Assembly: GCF_001632745.1 (NCBI RefSeq)
Contig: NZ_LQRT01000035.1
Coordinates: forward strand, 434,001 to 498,000
Reading direction: 5' to 3'
Source of the DNA: Aquimarina aggregata
GTDB lineage: Bacteria; Bacteroidota; Bacteroidia; Flavobacteriales; Flavobacteriaceae
Length of the DNA: 64,000 nt
Shown piece by piece: positions 9,147 to 18,618 of the stretch. Both the position numbers and the translations under genes were made by a program. Every line of letters begins with the position of its first letter. Position 1 is the first letter of the stretch. The notes below the pieces were generated by a model. The model ran no database searches. It worked only from the letters and a program-made list of their open reading frames with translations, and was not told the origin of the DNA.

Positions 9147-10649
9147 ACTTTTAATTTCTAATAGAGATAAACTACTTAATCTCTCACATTGACTCACAAT
9201 TATTTGATTGCTCAAAATATATTTAAAAAATAAATAATCTATGGATTTACGCATTGGGATCAAATCTTCCATCCAATCCAAATGCACAAGGGAACTTCCT
9301 TTAATTTTTATGACATCTACAGGTCCCAAACAAACATAAAAAGCCCCTAGTTTTCTTCTATTTTTACCCGCAATATTCCCACTTAGATTCGTACCCGCTA
9401 CTAAATCATCTTTACAGTAATTGATCGACAATTTATTTAAAGGAGTTTTAAGAGTATTTGAGTTAAAAAAGTCACCTATATATTCTAATCCTGACTTAAC
9501 AACCCAATCTTCTTCATGAGAAAAAACATGCTTCAATCCTTCTTCATATCTACTTTTTTTCTTTTTTAAATCAAAAATACTGTTTGACAATTCTGAATAA
9601 AACTCCTCAATAATTATAAAATATAGCACTAGTACTGTTTCAAAAAAGCTACTTTTATCAACTTCTCCAATAAAAATATTAGGTATAGATTTACTATAAG
9701 TTTGCTCTTTTACAATTTTTTTTACTCGGGTTAGCAAAACATATTTATTCAGCACCTTTTTTATTCTTCTTGGATTATCAAATTTAAGCTCTTTAAAAAA
9801 ATTGGTGATAGCTTCATCCCATTTTTGCTTTATTTCTTTATGCTCTATAGTTAGACTTGGAAAATAACACCTTACCAATTTCGAAATTTCATGATCCCTA
9901 GGCATAGAAAAAGAAATATCAAAAATCTTTTCTAAATACTCATCAGCTTTTAAAACCTCTCCGTATTTGGTTTTTACAGCTGCTCTTACTGCTTCCTTAT
10001 CAATTCCAAAGAAAAAAATTGTTTTCTTGCCATAACTAAACAATAGCTTTATTGCTGACAAAAGATTCAAAACATTTTCGGGTTCACAACGATCAAGATC
10101 ATCTATAAAAACAATATTATATTTAGGAGCATCTCTTTTTGTAACAAAATCTTCCCATCTAACAAACTCAGTTTTAAACTCTTCTTTAAGTTCTAAAAAA
10201 GACTTTTCTTTTTCACCCTCTAAAGCTTCGACTATTTGTTTACCATCTATACTTAAACCAGGAATCGACAATCTTATTGATTTGGTAAAACCTCTTAGAA
10301 GCTTCTCGGCTATATCTAAAATTTCTTCAGACACCTGTTCTTCAACTAATTTTGTCTTTTTAATTAAGTATTCTAGAAGCGATAAAGATAAATTCGAGTC
10401 ACTTTCAAACTCCCAAGCTTCAAAAAAATAAGTATTAAAAGAAGTTTTTAGTTCTTTTTCAAGATACTTCATCAAGGTACTTTTACCACTTCCCCACTCG
10501 CCATATAATGCAAACATCTTGATTTCAGAAAAACCTTCTGTATTGGCTTCTAAAAAGATTTTAATCAAATTTGCCTTATCAATAATCCCTAGGTAATCTG
10601 TCTCGGCGGTAAGGTTTTTAATTGGTAGGTTTGATAAGAGTTTTGGCAT
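9126..10649 (-). CDS. KAP family P-loop NTPase
   Basis: A 507-residue NTPase with Walker A GEWGSGKS at 50-57 and Walker B with FIDDLDRCEP at 181-190, the diagnostic KAP signature (Kidins220/ARMS and PifA family). The region with DNPRRIKKVLNKY matches the conserved helical lid. No clear membrane helices are present, unlike many KAP proteins, so it is probably cytoplasmic. Bacterial KAP proteins include the F-plasmid phage-exclusion protein PifA, and several act in anti-phage systems; a defence role here is inference, since no partner gene is adjacent. It is flanked by two hairpins: a terminator ending right at its start codon, and the polA hairpin over its 3' end. Confidence 0.85.
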   Translation of the reverse strand: MPKLLSNLPIKNLTAETDYLGIIDKANLIKIFLEANTEGFSEIKMFALYGEWGSGKSTLMKYLEKELKTSFNTYFFEAWEFESDSNLSLSLLEYLIKKTKLVEEQVSEEILDIAEKLLRGFTKSIRLSIPGLSIDGKQIVEALEGEKEKSFLELKEEFKTEFVRWEDFVTKRDAPKYNIVFIDDLDRCEPENVLNLLSAIKLLFSYGKKTIFFFGIDKEAVRAAVKTKYGEVLKADEYLEKIFDISFSMPRDHEISKLVRCYFPSLTIEHKEIKQKWDEAITNFFKELKFDNPRRIKKVLNKYVLLTRVKKIVKEQTYSKSIPNIFIGEVDKSSFFETVLVLYFIIIEEFYSELSNSIFDLKKKKSRYEEGLKHVFSHEEDWVVKSGLEYIGDFFNSNTLKTPLNKLSINYCKDDLVAGTNLSGNIAGKNRRKLGAFYVCLGPVDVIKIKGSSLVHLDWMEDLIPMRKSIDYLFFKYILSNQIIVSQCERLSSLSLLEIKSMVSKLL

Positions 10650-10652
10650 AAA

Positions 10653-10687
10653 AAAAGAGTTTATCTAAAAATAAGAAAAACTCTTTT
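10653..10687 (-). terminator. Terminator between lipoprotein gene and KAP gene
   Basis: A 10-bp stem (AAAAGAGTTT at 10653-10662 with AAACTCTTTT at 10678-10687). On the minus strand it is followed by a seven-T run that leads directly into the ATG of the KAP gene. It ends the transcript of the lipoprotein gene upstream. Confidence 0.75.
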
Positions 10688-10759
10688 GTCTAATTATAGT
10701 AATCAAAATTATATTACAATTTCCTACATCTTACACAAGATTGATATCTTGTACCTTAT

Positions 10760-11227
10760 TTACTGTTTTTGATACACAAGTTCTGCTTTCTTCTCTAAAT
10801 CTCCGTCAAAAAATGTCCACTGATACGACACTATAAGTTTATCCCCTGTTATTTCAAAAGTTTCGACTCCTTTCTCATCGCTTTTCAGCATTAATTTGTT
10901 ATCTACAAACTCATAAGACCCATTATATCCATCACTTTGACAACTCACAGATAACTGCAAACCTGTATCTAAGTATCCAAATTTTCCATCTACATTATAA
11001 AATTCTGTTGGGCTCTCTAAAACAAGTTGAGTATTCTCATAACAGTCTGTTTCTAGCATTTCATTTCTATTTGCTATCCCATCTCCATTCCCATCTGTTG
11101 GGTTTTCTACATTTACCTCAATCAATGTATAGGTAACTCTCTTGAAACTATCGCCTGCATCGTCATCGTTTGAACAAGACACTATTAATAATCCTAATGC
11201 TAAAATGCTTACTATTGTTTTTTTCAT
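10760..11227 (-). CDS. Small lipoprotein, lipocalin-like
   Basis: A 155-residue lipoprotein with signal sequence and lipobox LIVSC (Cys18), followed by an Asp-rich linker (SNDDDAGD) typical of Bacteroidota surface or periplasmic lipoproteins. The mature part alternates short beta strands and resembles the lipocalin-like lipoproteins of this phylum. A DGNGDGIANRNE stretch resembles a calcium-binding EF-hand or dockerin-type loop. Function unknown. It has its own terminator. Confidence 0.75.
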   Translation of the reverse strand: MKKTIVSILALGLLIVSCSNDDDAGDSFKRVTYTLIEVNVENPTDGNGDGIANRNEMLETDCYENTQLVLESPTEFYNVDGKFGYLDTGLQLSVSCQSDGYNGSYEFVDNKLMLKSDEKGVETFEITGDKLIVSYQWTFFDGDLEKKAELVYQKQ

Positions 11228-11653
11228 GGTTTAAATAATTTATTGTTATGATGGGTGTTTAACCAATCATTGTACCAATAAAATTAGATGAAGACATGTT
11301 AACTTTTAATTAACTTTTCTATATCATATTACCCTGATGCATTCATCATAAAATCTTACCACTACTTTCATCTTAAAGGATATTTTTTCCTACTTAAAGC
11401 CATTTTTTCCCTTTGACTTAATATTATTCTGATATAAGATGATATCTATATTTCTTTGTTATAGACAACACATCGAATAAGAATATCAAAACAAGAAAAA
11501 ACTGTAGTCTTTAGAAACTACCAATAGGTGATAGAGGCTTTCGTTTAGAATAATTAATTTTTATTTTTTTGACCCCAATACCTAAAACCCTGTTGATTAA
11601 AATAATAATCAGCGGGGTTTTTAATTTTTCTTACTAGAGCTCAAACAAAACAA
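11228..11653. other. 426-bp gap, AT-rich
   Basis: No gene seen in either strand. The only clear feature is a terminator-like hairpin at 11585-11622, near the 3' end of the next minus-strand gene. The remainder is AT-rich with no exact TAnnTTTG promoter that I could find. Confidence 0.6.
11585..11622. terminator. Terminator hairpin, stronger on plus strand
   Basis: AAACCCTGTTGATT (11585-11598) pairs along all 14 positions with 11607-11620, using two G-U pairs that only exist in plus-strand RNA, and is followed by TTTTTAATTTTT. It sits about 30 nt downstream of the minus-strand DUF4832 gene. It may end that gene, or a plus-strand transcript not identified. Confidence 0.7.
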
Positions 11654-13195
11654 TTACTCTACTTTGAGTACATAATTTAGATTATTATATCCAGTAGATG
11701 CATCCCATATATCTTTATTAGCCAATCTAATACTATACTCTGACCTTTTTGAGATTGTCTCATACTTATCTGCTAGATGAATAAAAACATCATAATCTCC
11801 AGGCAAAGCTGCATCTGGTAAAGTAAAAGTTTCTTTTAAATTAACAGAAGAAAACCATTTACGAACATCTGTATTAAAGACAAACCTTAAAACATCATCA
11901 GAAGACTTATGCTTTAAAATCAAAATCACATTTCTGCCTCTTACTGGCGATGCATATCCAATATTTTCTAAATCTATTGAAATTTCGAAGCTATTTCCTA
12001 AAATAGCTTTGGTCGGAAACAGGGCTTCTTTTAAAACAAACCTATACCCTAGATTCTTTTTAATTTCTTCTATACATCCTCCATCAGTCCAATCATTATT
12101 GACTTCATTGTTATAATCTGCATTTAAAAATGTATAATGCAGTTCTCTTAAATCTGTATCTGCTATGCCAATTGGAGTACAATCATTCTGAGGACTATAC
12201 CCATCATTACATGTTTCGCCACCAACAATAACATACTTACTATCTTCTTTAAAATACTTTTTTAAGTTATCTATATCGGTAACACTAGATGAGGATGAGT
12301 TTCCATAATCTGTATATGTACCAAAATCATCTGCACTAGCAAATAAACAATCATTATGAAAACCAATTCTTGCTTTATCATTATCAGTAAAAGCTTCTTC
12401 AATAACCAAAGCCTCTGCACTTGTTGGCGAACTTATACCATAGACATATCTTTGTTTCATCTGAGGGTAGCGAACCTGTATCATTAAATCATTTGGAGTC
12501 GCATCCAATAATGCTTTTAAAATAACGATTCTATCTTCCCAGTTCTTATCTATCAATTTTCCTTGCGTATCATTATTCGAAGCATCTCCAAAAAAATCGG
12601 TATAGTAATTTTCTCCCCAAGTTCCGATCAACCCCATTTGTAAACAATTAATAACATCTATATTATTGGTTATTACAGGCCCTATTTGAGCTATATGATT
12701 AAGAATAATATCTTTAGATGCATCTCCGTAAGGTGGGCAGATAAATCCAGCTGGGCATGGCCCCGAATTAGCCGTAATGGTATACGTAAACCTTGGTATT
12801 AATTTTACCCCTGCATTTCTTGCCGCAATAAAATCTTCTTCCATTTTCAACAAAAAATCACTAGAAATAGGCTTATCTACAAACTCGTCTAATACGTAAT
12901 ACCTAAAAATTAATGTACTTACAGAATTATAATTTGCTCCTGAGGACATCGAAGGGGCTCTATATTCTTTTAGTTTATTTTCATTCAGCACTACATAGCT
13001 ACTAGCTTTTGTTTCAGAATACCTATAAAACCCTCTATCCGGATTCGGAAAATCAGAGTCATCCTCGAAATATGTGACTCGCACTTGATCTATAGTATCA
13101 CTGTCCGGATCTTCTGCTATAGTCGAGTCACTGTTAGAACATCCTTTTAAGAAGATTATGGTAATCAAAAAAAGTAGTACACTTGCTTTTTTCAT
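11654..13195 (-). CDS. DUF4874/DUF4832 lipoprotein
   Basis: A 513-residue lipoprotein with lipobox FLKGC (Cys19). The N-terminal part, starting FPNPDRGFYRY, is the DUF4874 domain, which has the look of a (beta/alpha)8 glycosidase-like fold. The C-terminal part (from about residue 385) is DUF4832, a beta-sandwich recognisable from GYRFVLKEA and IDLENIGYASP. The pair recurs in Bacteroidota in carbohydrate-related settings; an enzymatic role on a glycan is inference. Several acidic residues line the N-terminal domain, but I cannot assign catalytic ones. Confidence 0.82.
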   Translation of the reverse strand: MKKASVLLFLITIIFLKGCSNSDSTIAEDPDSDTIDQVRVTYFEDDSDFPNPDRGFYRYSETKASSYVVLNENKLKEYRAPSMSSGANYNSVSTLIFRYYVLDEFVDKPISSDFLLKMEEDFIAARNAGVKLIPRFTYTITANSGPCPAGFICPPYGDASKDIILNHIAQIGPVITNNIDVINCLQMGLIGTWGENYYTDFFGDASNNDTQGKLIDKNWEDRIVILKALLDATPNDLMIQVRYPQMKQRYVYGISSPTSAEALVIEEAFTDNDKARIGFHNDCLFASADDFGTYTDYGNSSSSSVTDIDNLKKYFKEDSKYVIVGGETCNDGYSPQNDCTPIGIADTDLRELHYTFLNADYNNEVNNDWTDGGCIEEIKKNLGYRFVLKEALFPTKAILGNSFEISIDLENIGYASPVRGRNVILILKHKSSDDVLRFVFNTDVRKWFSSVNLKETFTLPDAALPGDYDVFIHLADKYETISKRSEYSIRLANKDIWDASTGYNNLNYVLKVE

Positions 13196-13373
13196 GATTT
13201 TAATTAAATGGTTATCATTTAGTAGTTAAAACTAAAACAGAAACCGTTTTATTGTCAACTGGTCTAAATTTAAATATCATGAAAACATATAACCATATGG
13301 TTAAGTTGATACCCATAAAGAAGTAAGACCATACAAGACCTTCCTAATAGATTATAAACAAATAATATTGTAC

Positions 13374-14567
13374 TTAGTTTTCTAACACATCCTTGTAAAA
13401 GTCGTAATAATTAAGAAATGTTGGGATCACAGGTCCATTAAAAGGGTTGGGGGCATTAAACAATACACAAATGGCAATTTTGTGATCAGGGTCTACCATT
13501 AATTGGGTTTTATATTGATTTACATTACCTCCATGATAGACAATTCGTCTTCCTCTATAATCTAATATTCTCCAGCCTTTTGCGTAGAATGAATCCGTAA
13601 CACCATCCCATAAATTAACATAGGTGTCCTTATCGCTAGTACAAATTACCGGATTAAAAATTTCTTGAAGTCTTTCTTTAGAAATAATATCTGGTCGATA
13701 TCCTAATAACACTTTAAGATACTCTCCCATATCAGAAATTGATGCATTAACACCACCAGCTGCAGCTACATTATAGTAATTTTTATGTAAGCGATCTAAG
13801 CTATATTTTTTTGAGTAATGATTATATGAATGTGGTAACGCAACATTAGTGTTACTTTTTATAGCAGCAAACGTGCTCGAAGCAGTATGCATTGATGCTG
13901 GCTCAAAAATTCGCTCTTTTAATAATAATTCAAAGGAAGTTCCTGTTTGTTTTTCCATTATTTTTTCAATGACAGAAAATATAGCATTTTGATACTCATA
14001 ATTTACTCCTTCTCTAGCGACTACCCCTTTTCTTTTAAAGCGTCTTATTATCTGATCCAATGACAATCCTTGTTGTATAAGTCGAGTATATGTGTATGGA
14101 TACAATCCTGTTGTGTGTGACAATACATGATTCACTTTAAGTCTACTAGCTTGCTCCTTGTTTCTTAGGTCAAATGTATTTAAAGACTCTTTAATGTACT
14201 GATTCCATTTTAACTCCTGCTGATCTACTAAATTACCTGCAAGCACAGCGGTTACACCTTTTGACAAGCTCGCAATTCGAAAAACAGAATTAACATCTAC
14301 AGAATCTTGAGTGTGAATTTCTTTTACTCCAAATCCTTTTTTATAAACCACTGTAGAATCTTTAACAATTACAACAGCAGCACCAGGACATTCTGATACA
14401 TTAAAATTAGTAGCAAAAAACTTCTCGTAATGTTCTAAAAACAGAGATAAAGAATCTTTTTTTGATACTACTGGAGTCTCTACTACAGTTACCGTTTTCT
14501 CTTTGGGAGCTGGAGCACTACATGATATTGCAAAAAAAACAAAGGATACTACATAAAAATACTTCAT
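13374..14567 (-). CDS. Serine hydrolase, beta-lactamase class C family
   Basis: A 397-residue lipoprotein (Cys16 in AISCS) carrying a class-C beta-lactamase/esterase/DD-peptidase domain. The catalytic set is visible: S100-L-S-K103 (nucleophile and general base), Y192-Q-N194 and an HGG triad near 346. Members include DD-carboxypeptidases, D-aminopeptidases, esterases and true beta-lactamases; substrate cannot be assigned. It is likely periplasmic and membrane-anchored. It stands between two other exported proteins on the same strand, with gaps that suggest separate transcripts. Confidence 0.88.
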   Translation of the reverse strand: MKYFYVVSFVFFAISCSAPAPKEKTVTVVETPVVSKKDSLSLFLEHYEKFFATNFNVSECPGAAVVIVKDSTVVYKKGFGVKEIHTQDSVDVNSVFRIASLSKGVTAVLAGNLVDQQELKWNQYIKESLNTFDLRNKEQASRLKVNHVLSHTTGLYPYTYTRLIQQGLSLDQIIRRFKRKGVVAREGVNYEYQNAIFSVIEKIMEKQTGTSFELLLKERIFEPASMHTASSTFAAIKSNTNVALPHSYNHYSKKYSLDRLHKNYYNVAAAGGVNASISDMGEYLKVLLGYRPDIISKERLQEIFNPVICTSDKDTYVNLWDGVTDSFYAKGWRILDYRGRRIVYHGGNVNQYKTQLMVDPDHKIAICVLFNAPNPFNGPVIPTFLNYYDFYKDVLEN

Positions 14568-14668
14568 ACACTAACACTATCTTAATTGTTGCAAAATACA
14601 CTTAAAATAGTATGCATAAAAAGTTTTTCACTCACAAATACCTATAAACTAAGAAAAATAAATCCTCT

Positions 14669-17368
14669 CTATAAAACAAAACGATATGTAGCCTTTATTA
14701 GAAACGTGTTTTCGGGTTGCTGATCTAAAATTTGATTATTCAAGCTCCTAAACAAATGATCATTGGAGTCTCCACTTCCTGTAACACCCTGCGACCAAAC
14801 CAAAAATATTTCAGACCCAGGAATATACTCCCATCGCAATACCAAATTAGAACGAAACTGCACAAATGCAAAATCTGGATTATCAACAGTATAATCTACA
14901 GTACCATTTCTATCTTCATCTATACTATAGGTATCATCGGCAAAAGAGATTTGATTATTATCAAACAAAGTTACCCTTTCGGATAAATCTTTAGCTATTG
15001 GGTTATTTACAAAATTAAAATCCTTGTACCTACCTCTTGAAATAAAAGGTTGTCCATAATATTGTATGGTTAGATTAGGGTTAATATTATAATTTAACCG
15101 AATACTGGCACTTAACGTTTGTTGTTCTATATCTGCAGTTATATATCTTGGCGTACCATTAAAATCGGTTTCGGTTACATATTGTGTTTTATTAGGATTG
15201 ATACTAAATTCTGGATTTAAAGACAGACTAAAAGCATCAAATGGCTGATAATTCAACCGTAGTACATATCGTTTAAAAGAAAAGTTATTATCCCATGTCC
15301 AAGAATTCACATGCCCCATTACAAAGCTGAATTTTTTTCTTCGATCCGAACCAAAAAACAATACGGCTATATTTTCTTCTGAAAAACGAAAACGTGGTCC
15401 ACCTCTTAAAATGGTATTGGTAAAAATTCTAGGTTTATGAATATACTCTCCTTCTGTCCACCAATTATTTATATAATTAATTTCACCCCTTACACTGTAT
15501 TGAATACGATTATAATTGCCTTCAAAATCGTAAGTACTAAACTGATCAAAGCCAAGGTTAGCCCTTCTATACAATTTAGTTGGTTTCAAAAATAAATAAC
15601 GCACATTAGCAAACTGCCTTATTTCGTCTGCTTGACGCAAGAAACCAATATCATTTAACTCTAATTCTGGAGAACGCCAAAACATCCCTACATTGTAACG
15701 CCAATTACCACCTCCTGATTTTCCTCCTACGAGCTTCCCTCCTGTTCCGGTAAGTGAAGTTCTATTAGGGTCTACTTCGACATGATCAGCATCTACGCGA
15801 TTAAATAGGTGTGTAAGTTCTTCTTGTGTATTTTCTATTGCTTCTTTTGACCCTTCTACACGACTTGTTACTATATTTCCTTCAACATAATACTTTCTAT
15901 CTTTCCAATTATGTCTAAAATCTATACCCCCACTATAAGCCGATTTTCTAAGAAGATTTAAATTATTTTCTCTTGTCCCTGCAACTTCAATGGTTTCATC
16001 TGTATCTGGATTATCCTCGTCTATATCAAACGCATCTCCTAAGTTGCGATTAGTAGCGGTAAAAATACCTCCGATAAAAGAATTTCTATCATTGAAATCC
16101 TTTTGCACTCTACCAACAAAATAATTAGTTTGCGGCTCTACAATAGCCTCCCTTTCATTTCCATTTTCATCTTCAATCTTAGCTATTTCTCTAGAAGTTA
16201 CACTCTCTAATATACCAATAGACCATCCATCCTTTGTTTTACCACTAAACTTAGCAGCACCTAAAATTGTTGTGTTTACAGGTCGATCTACAGATTCATT
16301 GTTTAATTCTGAAATACTACCTTGTGGGCTTCTACCAATTCTACGCGAGTAAAAAACATTATCCTGACCATTAGCAAAACGATAATCAAAAATGTTCTTA
16401 TTCTCAACAAAAAATGGTCGTTGTTCTCTAAAAAATATCTGAAAACCGTCAAGTGCAATTGCTGCAGGATCTGCTTCGACTTGACCAAAATCAGGATTTA
16501 CTGTCAAATCCATTGTTAGGTCATTTGTAATTCCAATTTTTGCATCTAGGCCTCCATTAAGTTTAAAATCATCCCCATCTCTAAAAGGATTACCTTCTTC
16601 TTTAGGGAAAGTATCATATTGCACAACTCCAAAAGGCTGAATTTCTAGTTGTTTTTGTGGTTCTATATCTATTAACCCATGAAGTTCTCCAAATTCGCTA
16701 ACCCAACCCGGTGCATCTTGAGGCACACGTTGCCATACGGATCGTTCTTCTTTTCTAAAAAGTCTCCTATTTACTTGCAAGCCCCATATTTGTTCTTTAC
16801 TCTTTCCAAATTTTAATTGACTTAAAGGAATTTTAACTTCTGCGGTCCAACCTTTATCGTCTATATTTGTAGCAGCATACCAGATTGGATTCCAACTACT
16901 ATCCCAATTATTTCCATTTCTAGAAATAAACTCATCACCTTTAACACCTGCGGCCGTAATGGTGAATGAAAACCCGGTACGTTTGTCATGATAACTATCT
17001 AAATTCATCTCTACCCAATCCCCAGCAAAACCGTCGCGTCTAGACAATCTCTTTTCAATTTTATCTGGTTCTGTGTCAAAACAACGATAGGCTACATACA
17101 GGTATTTTTGATCATACAATATCTTAAACCTTGTTTCTTGACTTGGTGGTGTGTTTTCATCAGGTTCGTTTTCTACAAACCCTTCTCCCCAAGACACTAA
17201 ATCCCAATTAGTTTCATTAATAATTCCATCTATAGTCGGTGGGGGAGTTCCATTTAGTGGTTTTGTTCTATAAATCTTTTTTTCGACAGCTTTAGTTGCT
17301 GTTGAATCTTGTGCAAAAACAAGAGGTGGAAATAAAAAAAGTACCCAAAAAAGGTGTAAAATTTTCAT
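14669..17368 (-). CDS. DUF5916 outer-membrane protein, CBM9-like N-term
   Basis: An 899-residue protein with signal peptide (cleavage near VFA-QDS). Next comes a CBM9-like carbohydrate/heme-binding fold domain (GTPPPTIDGIINETNW, VAYRCFD, GDWVEMNLDSYHD) and then the large DUF5916 region. The latter has many amphipathic strands and ends in an aromatic/leucine terminus, as expected for an outer-membrane beta barrel. Function unknown for the family. An in-frame ATG 51 bases upstream would put extra hydrophobic residues ahead of the signal peptide, so the ATG at 17368 is preferred. The gene diverges from rplM. Confidence 0.85.
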   Translation of the reverse strand: MKILHLFWVLFLFPPLVFAQDSTATKAVEKKIYRTKPLNGTPPPTIDGIINETNWDLVSWGEGFVENEPDENTPPSQETRFKILYDQKYLYVAYRCFDTEPDKIEKRLSRRDGFAGDWVEMNLDSYHDKRTGFSFTITAAGVKGDEFISRNGNNWDSSWNPIWYAATNIDDKGWTAEVKIPLSQLKFGKSKEQIWGLQVNRRLFRKEERSVWQRVPQDAPGWVSEFGELHGLIDIEPQKQLEIQPFGVVQYDTFPKEEGNPFRDGDDFKLNGGLDAKIGITNDLTMDLTVNPDFGQVEADPAAIALDGFQIFFREQRPFFVENKNIFDYRFANGQDNVFYSRRIGRSPQGSISELNNESVDRPVNTTILGAAKFSGKTKDGWSIGILESVTSREIAKIEDENGNEREAIVEPQTNYFVGRVQKDFNDRNSFIGGIFTATNRNLGDAFDIDEDNPDTDETIEVAGTRENNLNLLRKSAYSGGIDFRHNWKDRKYYVEGNIVTSRVEGSKEAIENTQEELTHLFNRVDADHVEVDPNRTSLTGTGGKLVGGKSGGGNWRYNVGMFWRSPELELNDIGFLRQADEIRQFANVRYLFLKPTKLYRRANLGFDQFSTYDFEGNYNRIQYSVRGEINYINNWWTEGEYIHKPRIFTNTILRGGPRFRFSEENIAVLFFGSDRRKKFSFVMGHVNSWTWDNNFSFKRYVLRLNYQPFDAFSLSLNPEFSINPNKTQYVTETDFNGTPRYITADIEQQTLSASIRLNYNINPNLTIQYYGQPFISRGRYKDFNFVNNPIAKDLSERVTLFDNNQISFADDTYSIDEDRNGTVDYTVDNPDFAFVQFRSNLVLRWEYIPGSEIFLVWSQGVTGSGDSNDHLFRSLNNQILDQQPENTFLIKATYRFVL

Positions 17369-17564
17369 ACTGATTATTCGTTTGATGATTGATATCCCTA
17401 ATATGATATGAATTATCAACTTTTGTCACACTACATATTATTTTTTAATAAAAAATTAACAAGAAATGATGATTCTAAAGCAGAAAATAAACAATTACCT
17501 AACTACTTAAGCAATCTATCTGAAAACCAATAGATCCAACATTAAAAATAATATCAACTAGCGG

Positions 17565-17595
17565 TTTGCTATATAAATATATAATTGTACATTTG
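17565..17595 (+). promoter_or_regulatory. Promoter of the rplM operon
   Basis: TTTG at 17565-17568, exactly 19 nt, then TACATTTG at 17588-17595: a textbook Bacteroidota promoter. The predicted transcript start near 17602 leaves a leader of about 47 nt before the GTG start of rplM. Confidence 0.85.
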
Positions 17596-17648
17596 CACCC
17601 CTATTTTATATAGGAAAAGGAATGTTTAATAAGTAAAAATTAATTAGT

Positions 17649-18104
17649 GTGGACACATTAAGTTACAAAACAGTATCTGCAAACAAAGCTACCGTTACAA
17701 AAGAATGGTTGCATGTAGATGCTGAGGGACAGACTTTAGGACGTCTTTCTTCTGTAGTAGCGATACTATTAAGAGGTAAGCACAAACCTAGCTTTACCCC
17801 ACACGTTGATTGCGGTGATAATGTTATCATTACCAATGCCGATAAAATCAACTTAACAGGAAAAAAGTGGACGGAAAAATCTTATATCCGTCACACAGGA
17901 TATCCTGGAGGGCAAAGAAGTCTTACTGCTCAGGAATTGTATGACAAGAATCCAGAGCGTTTAATCGAAAAAGCGGTAAAAGGAATGCTACCTAAAAACA
18001 AATTAGGAGCGGCTTTATTTCGTAATCTAAAGGTTTATGCTGGCGCAGAACACAATCAAGATGCACAGCAGCCAAAAACTGTTAACTTAAAAGAATTTAA
18101 GTAA
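17649..18104 (+). CDS. rplM: 50S ribosomal protein L13
   Basis: A 151-residue L13, an early 50S assembly protein that binds 23S rRNA. Recognised from WLHVDAEGQTLGRLSS, the HKPSFTPHVDCGD segment, GYPGGQ and KGMLPKNKLG. The start is GTG at 17649, in agreement with the usual flavobacterial N-terminus. First gene of the rplM-rpsI-rpsB run; its stop overlaps the rpsI start by one base (TAATG), which implies translational coupling. Confidence 0.98.
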   Translation: MDTLSYKTVSANKATVTKEWLHVDAEGQTLGRLSSVVAILLRGKHKPSFTPHVDCGDNVIITNADKINLTGKKWTEKSYIRHTGYPGGQRSLTAQELYDKNPERLIEKAVKGMLPKNKLGAALFRNLKVYAGAEHNQDAQQPKTVNLKEFK

Positions 18105-18490
18105 TGGAAGTTATTCACAAAATTGGTCGTAGAAAAACGGCTGTAGCTAGAATTTATCTTAAAGATGGTTCTGGAAAAATTACGGTTAACAAAAAAGACC
18201 TTAATGAGTATTTCACTACTGCAACTTTACAATACAAAGTAAACCAACCATTAACTTTAACAAGTAATGAGGACAAATACGATGTAAATGTAAATGTATA
18301 TGGTGGAGGAATTACTGGTCAAGCAGAAGCTGTTCGTTTAGCTATATCAAGAGCGGTATGCGAATTAGACGAAGAAAACAGATCTATCTTGAAACCAGAA
18401 GGTTTGTTAACCAGAGATCCAAGAATGGTAGAGCGTAAGAAATTCGGTCAGAAGAAAGCTCGTAAGAAATTCCAGTTCTCTAAACGTTAA
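18104..18490 (+). CDS. rpsI: 30S ribosomal protein S9
   Basis: A 128-residue S9. The N-terminal IGRRKTAVARIYL and the basic C-terminal tail ending in FQFSKR, which reaches the decoding-centre P-site, are both standard. Coupled to rplM by a one-base overlap and followed by a 128-nt structured spacer before rpsB. Confidence 0.98.
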   Translation: MEVIHKIGRRKTAVARIYLKDGSGKITVNKKDLNEYFTTATLQYKVNQPLTLTSNEDKYDVNVNVYGGGITGQAEAVRLAISRAVCELDEENRSILKPEGLLTRDPRMVERKKFGQKKARKKFQFSKR

Positions 18491-18517
18491 TTTATTAAAA
18501 CAGTATTTGTTGTTATC

Positions 18518-18584
18518 CCCTTTAAGGGAGTTAGTTTAGCATCTAAATGCACAAGGCCATACGTTAAAGTAGCCACTTGTACAT
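18518..18584 (+). promoter_or_regulatory. Putative structured leader of rpsB
   Basis: Two hairpins lie in the rpsI-rpsB spacer: a small CCC-TTTAA-GGG palindrome (18518-18528) and a larger one pairing ATGCACAAG (18547-18555) with CTTGTACAT (18576-18584), one mismatch. No T tract follows, so they are not terminators. Autoregulatory leaders upstream of ribosomal protein genes are common; that S2 uses this one is inference. Confidence 0.4.
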
Positions 18585-18618
18585 TGCTAATTCAACAGAA
18601 CGTAAACTATTACAAAAA

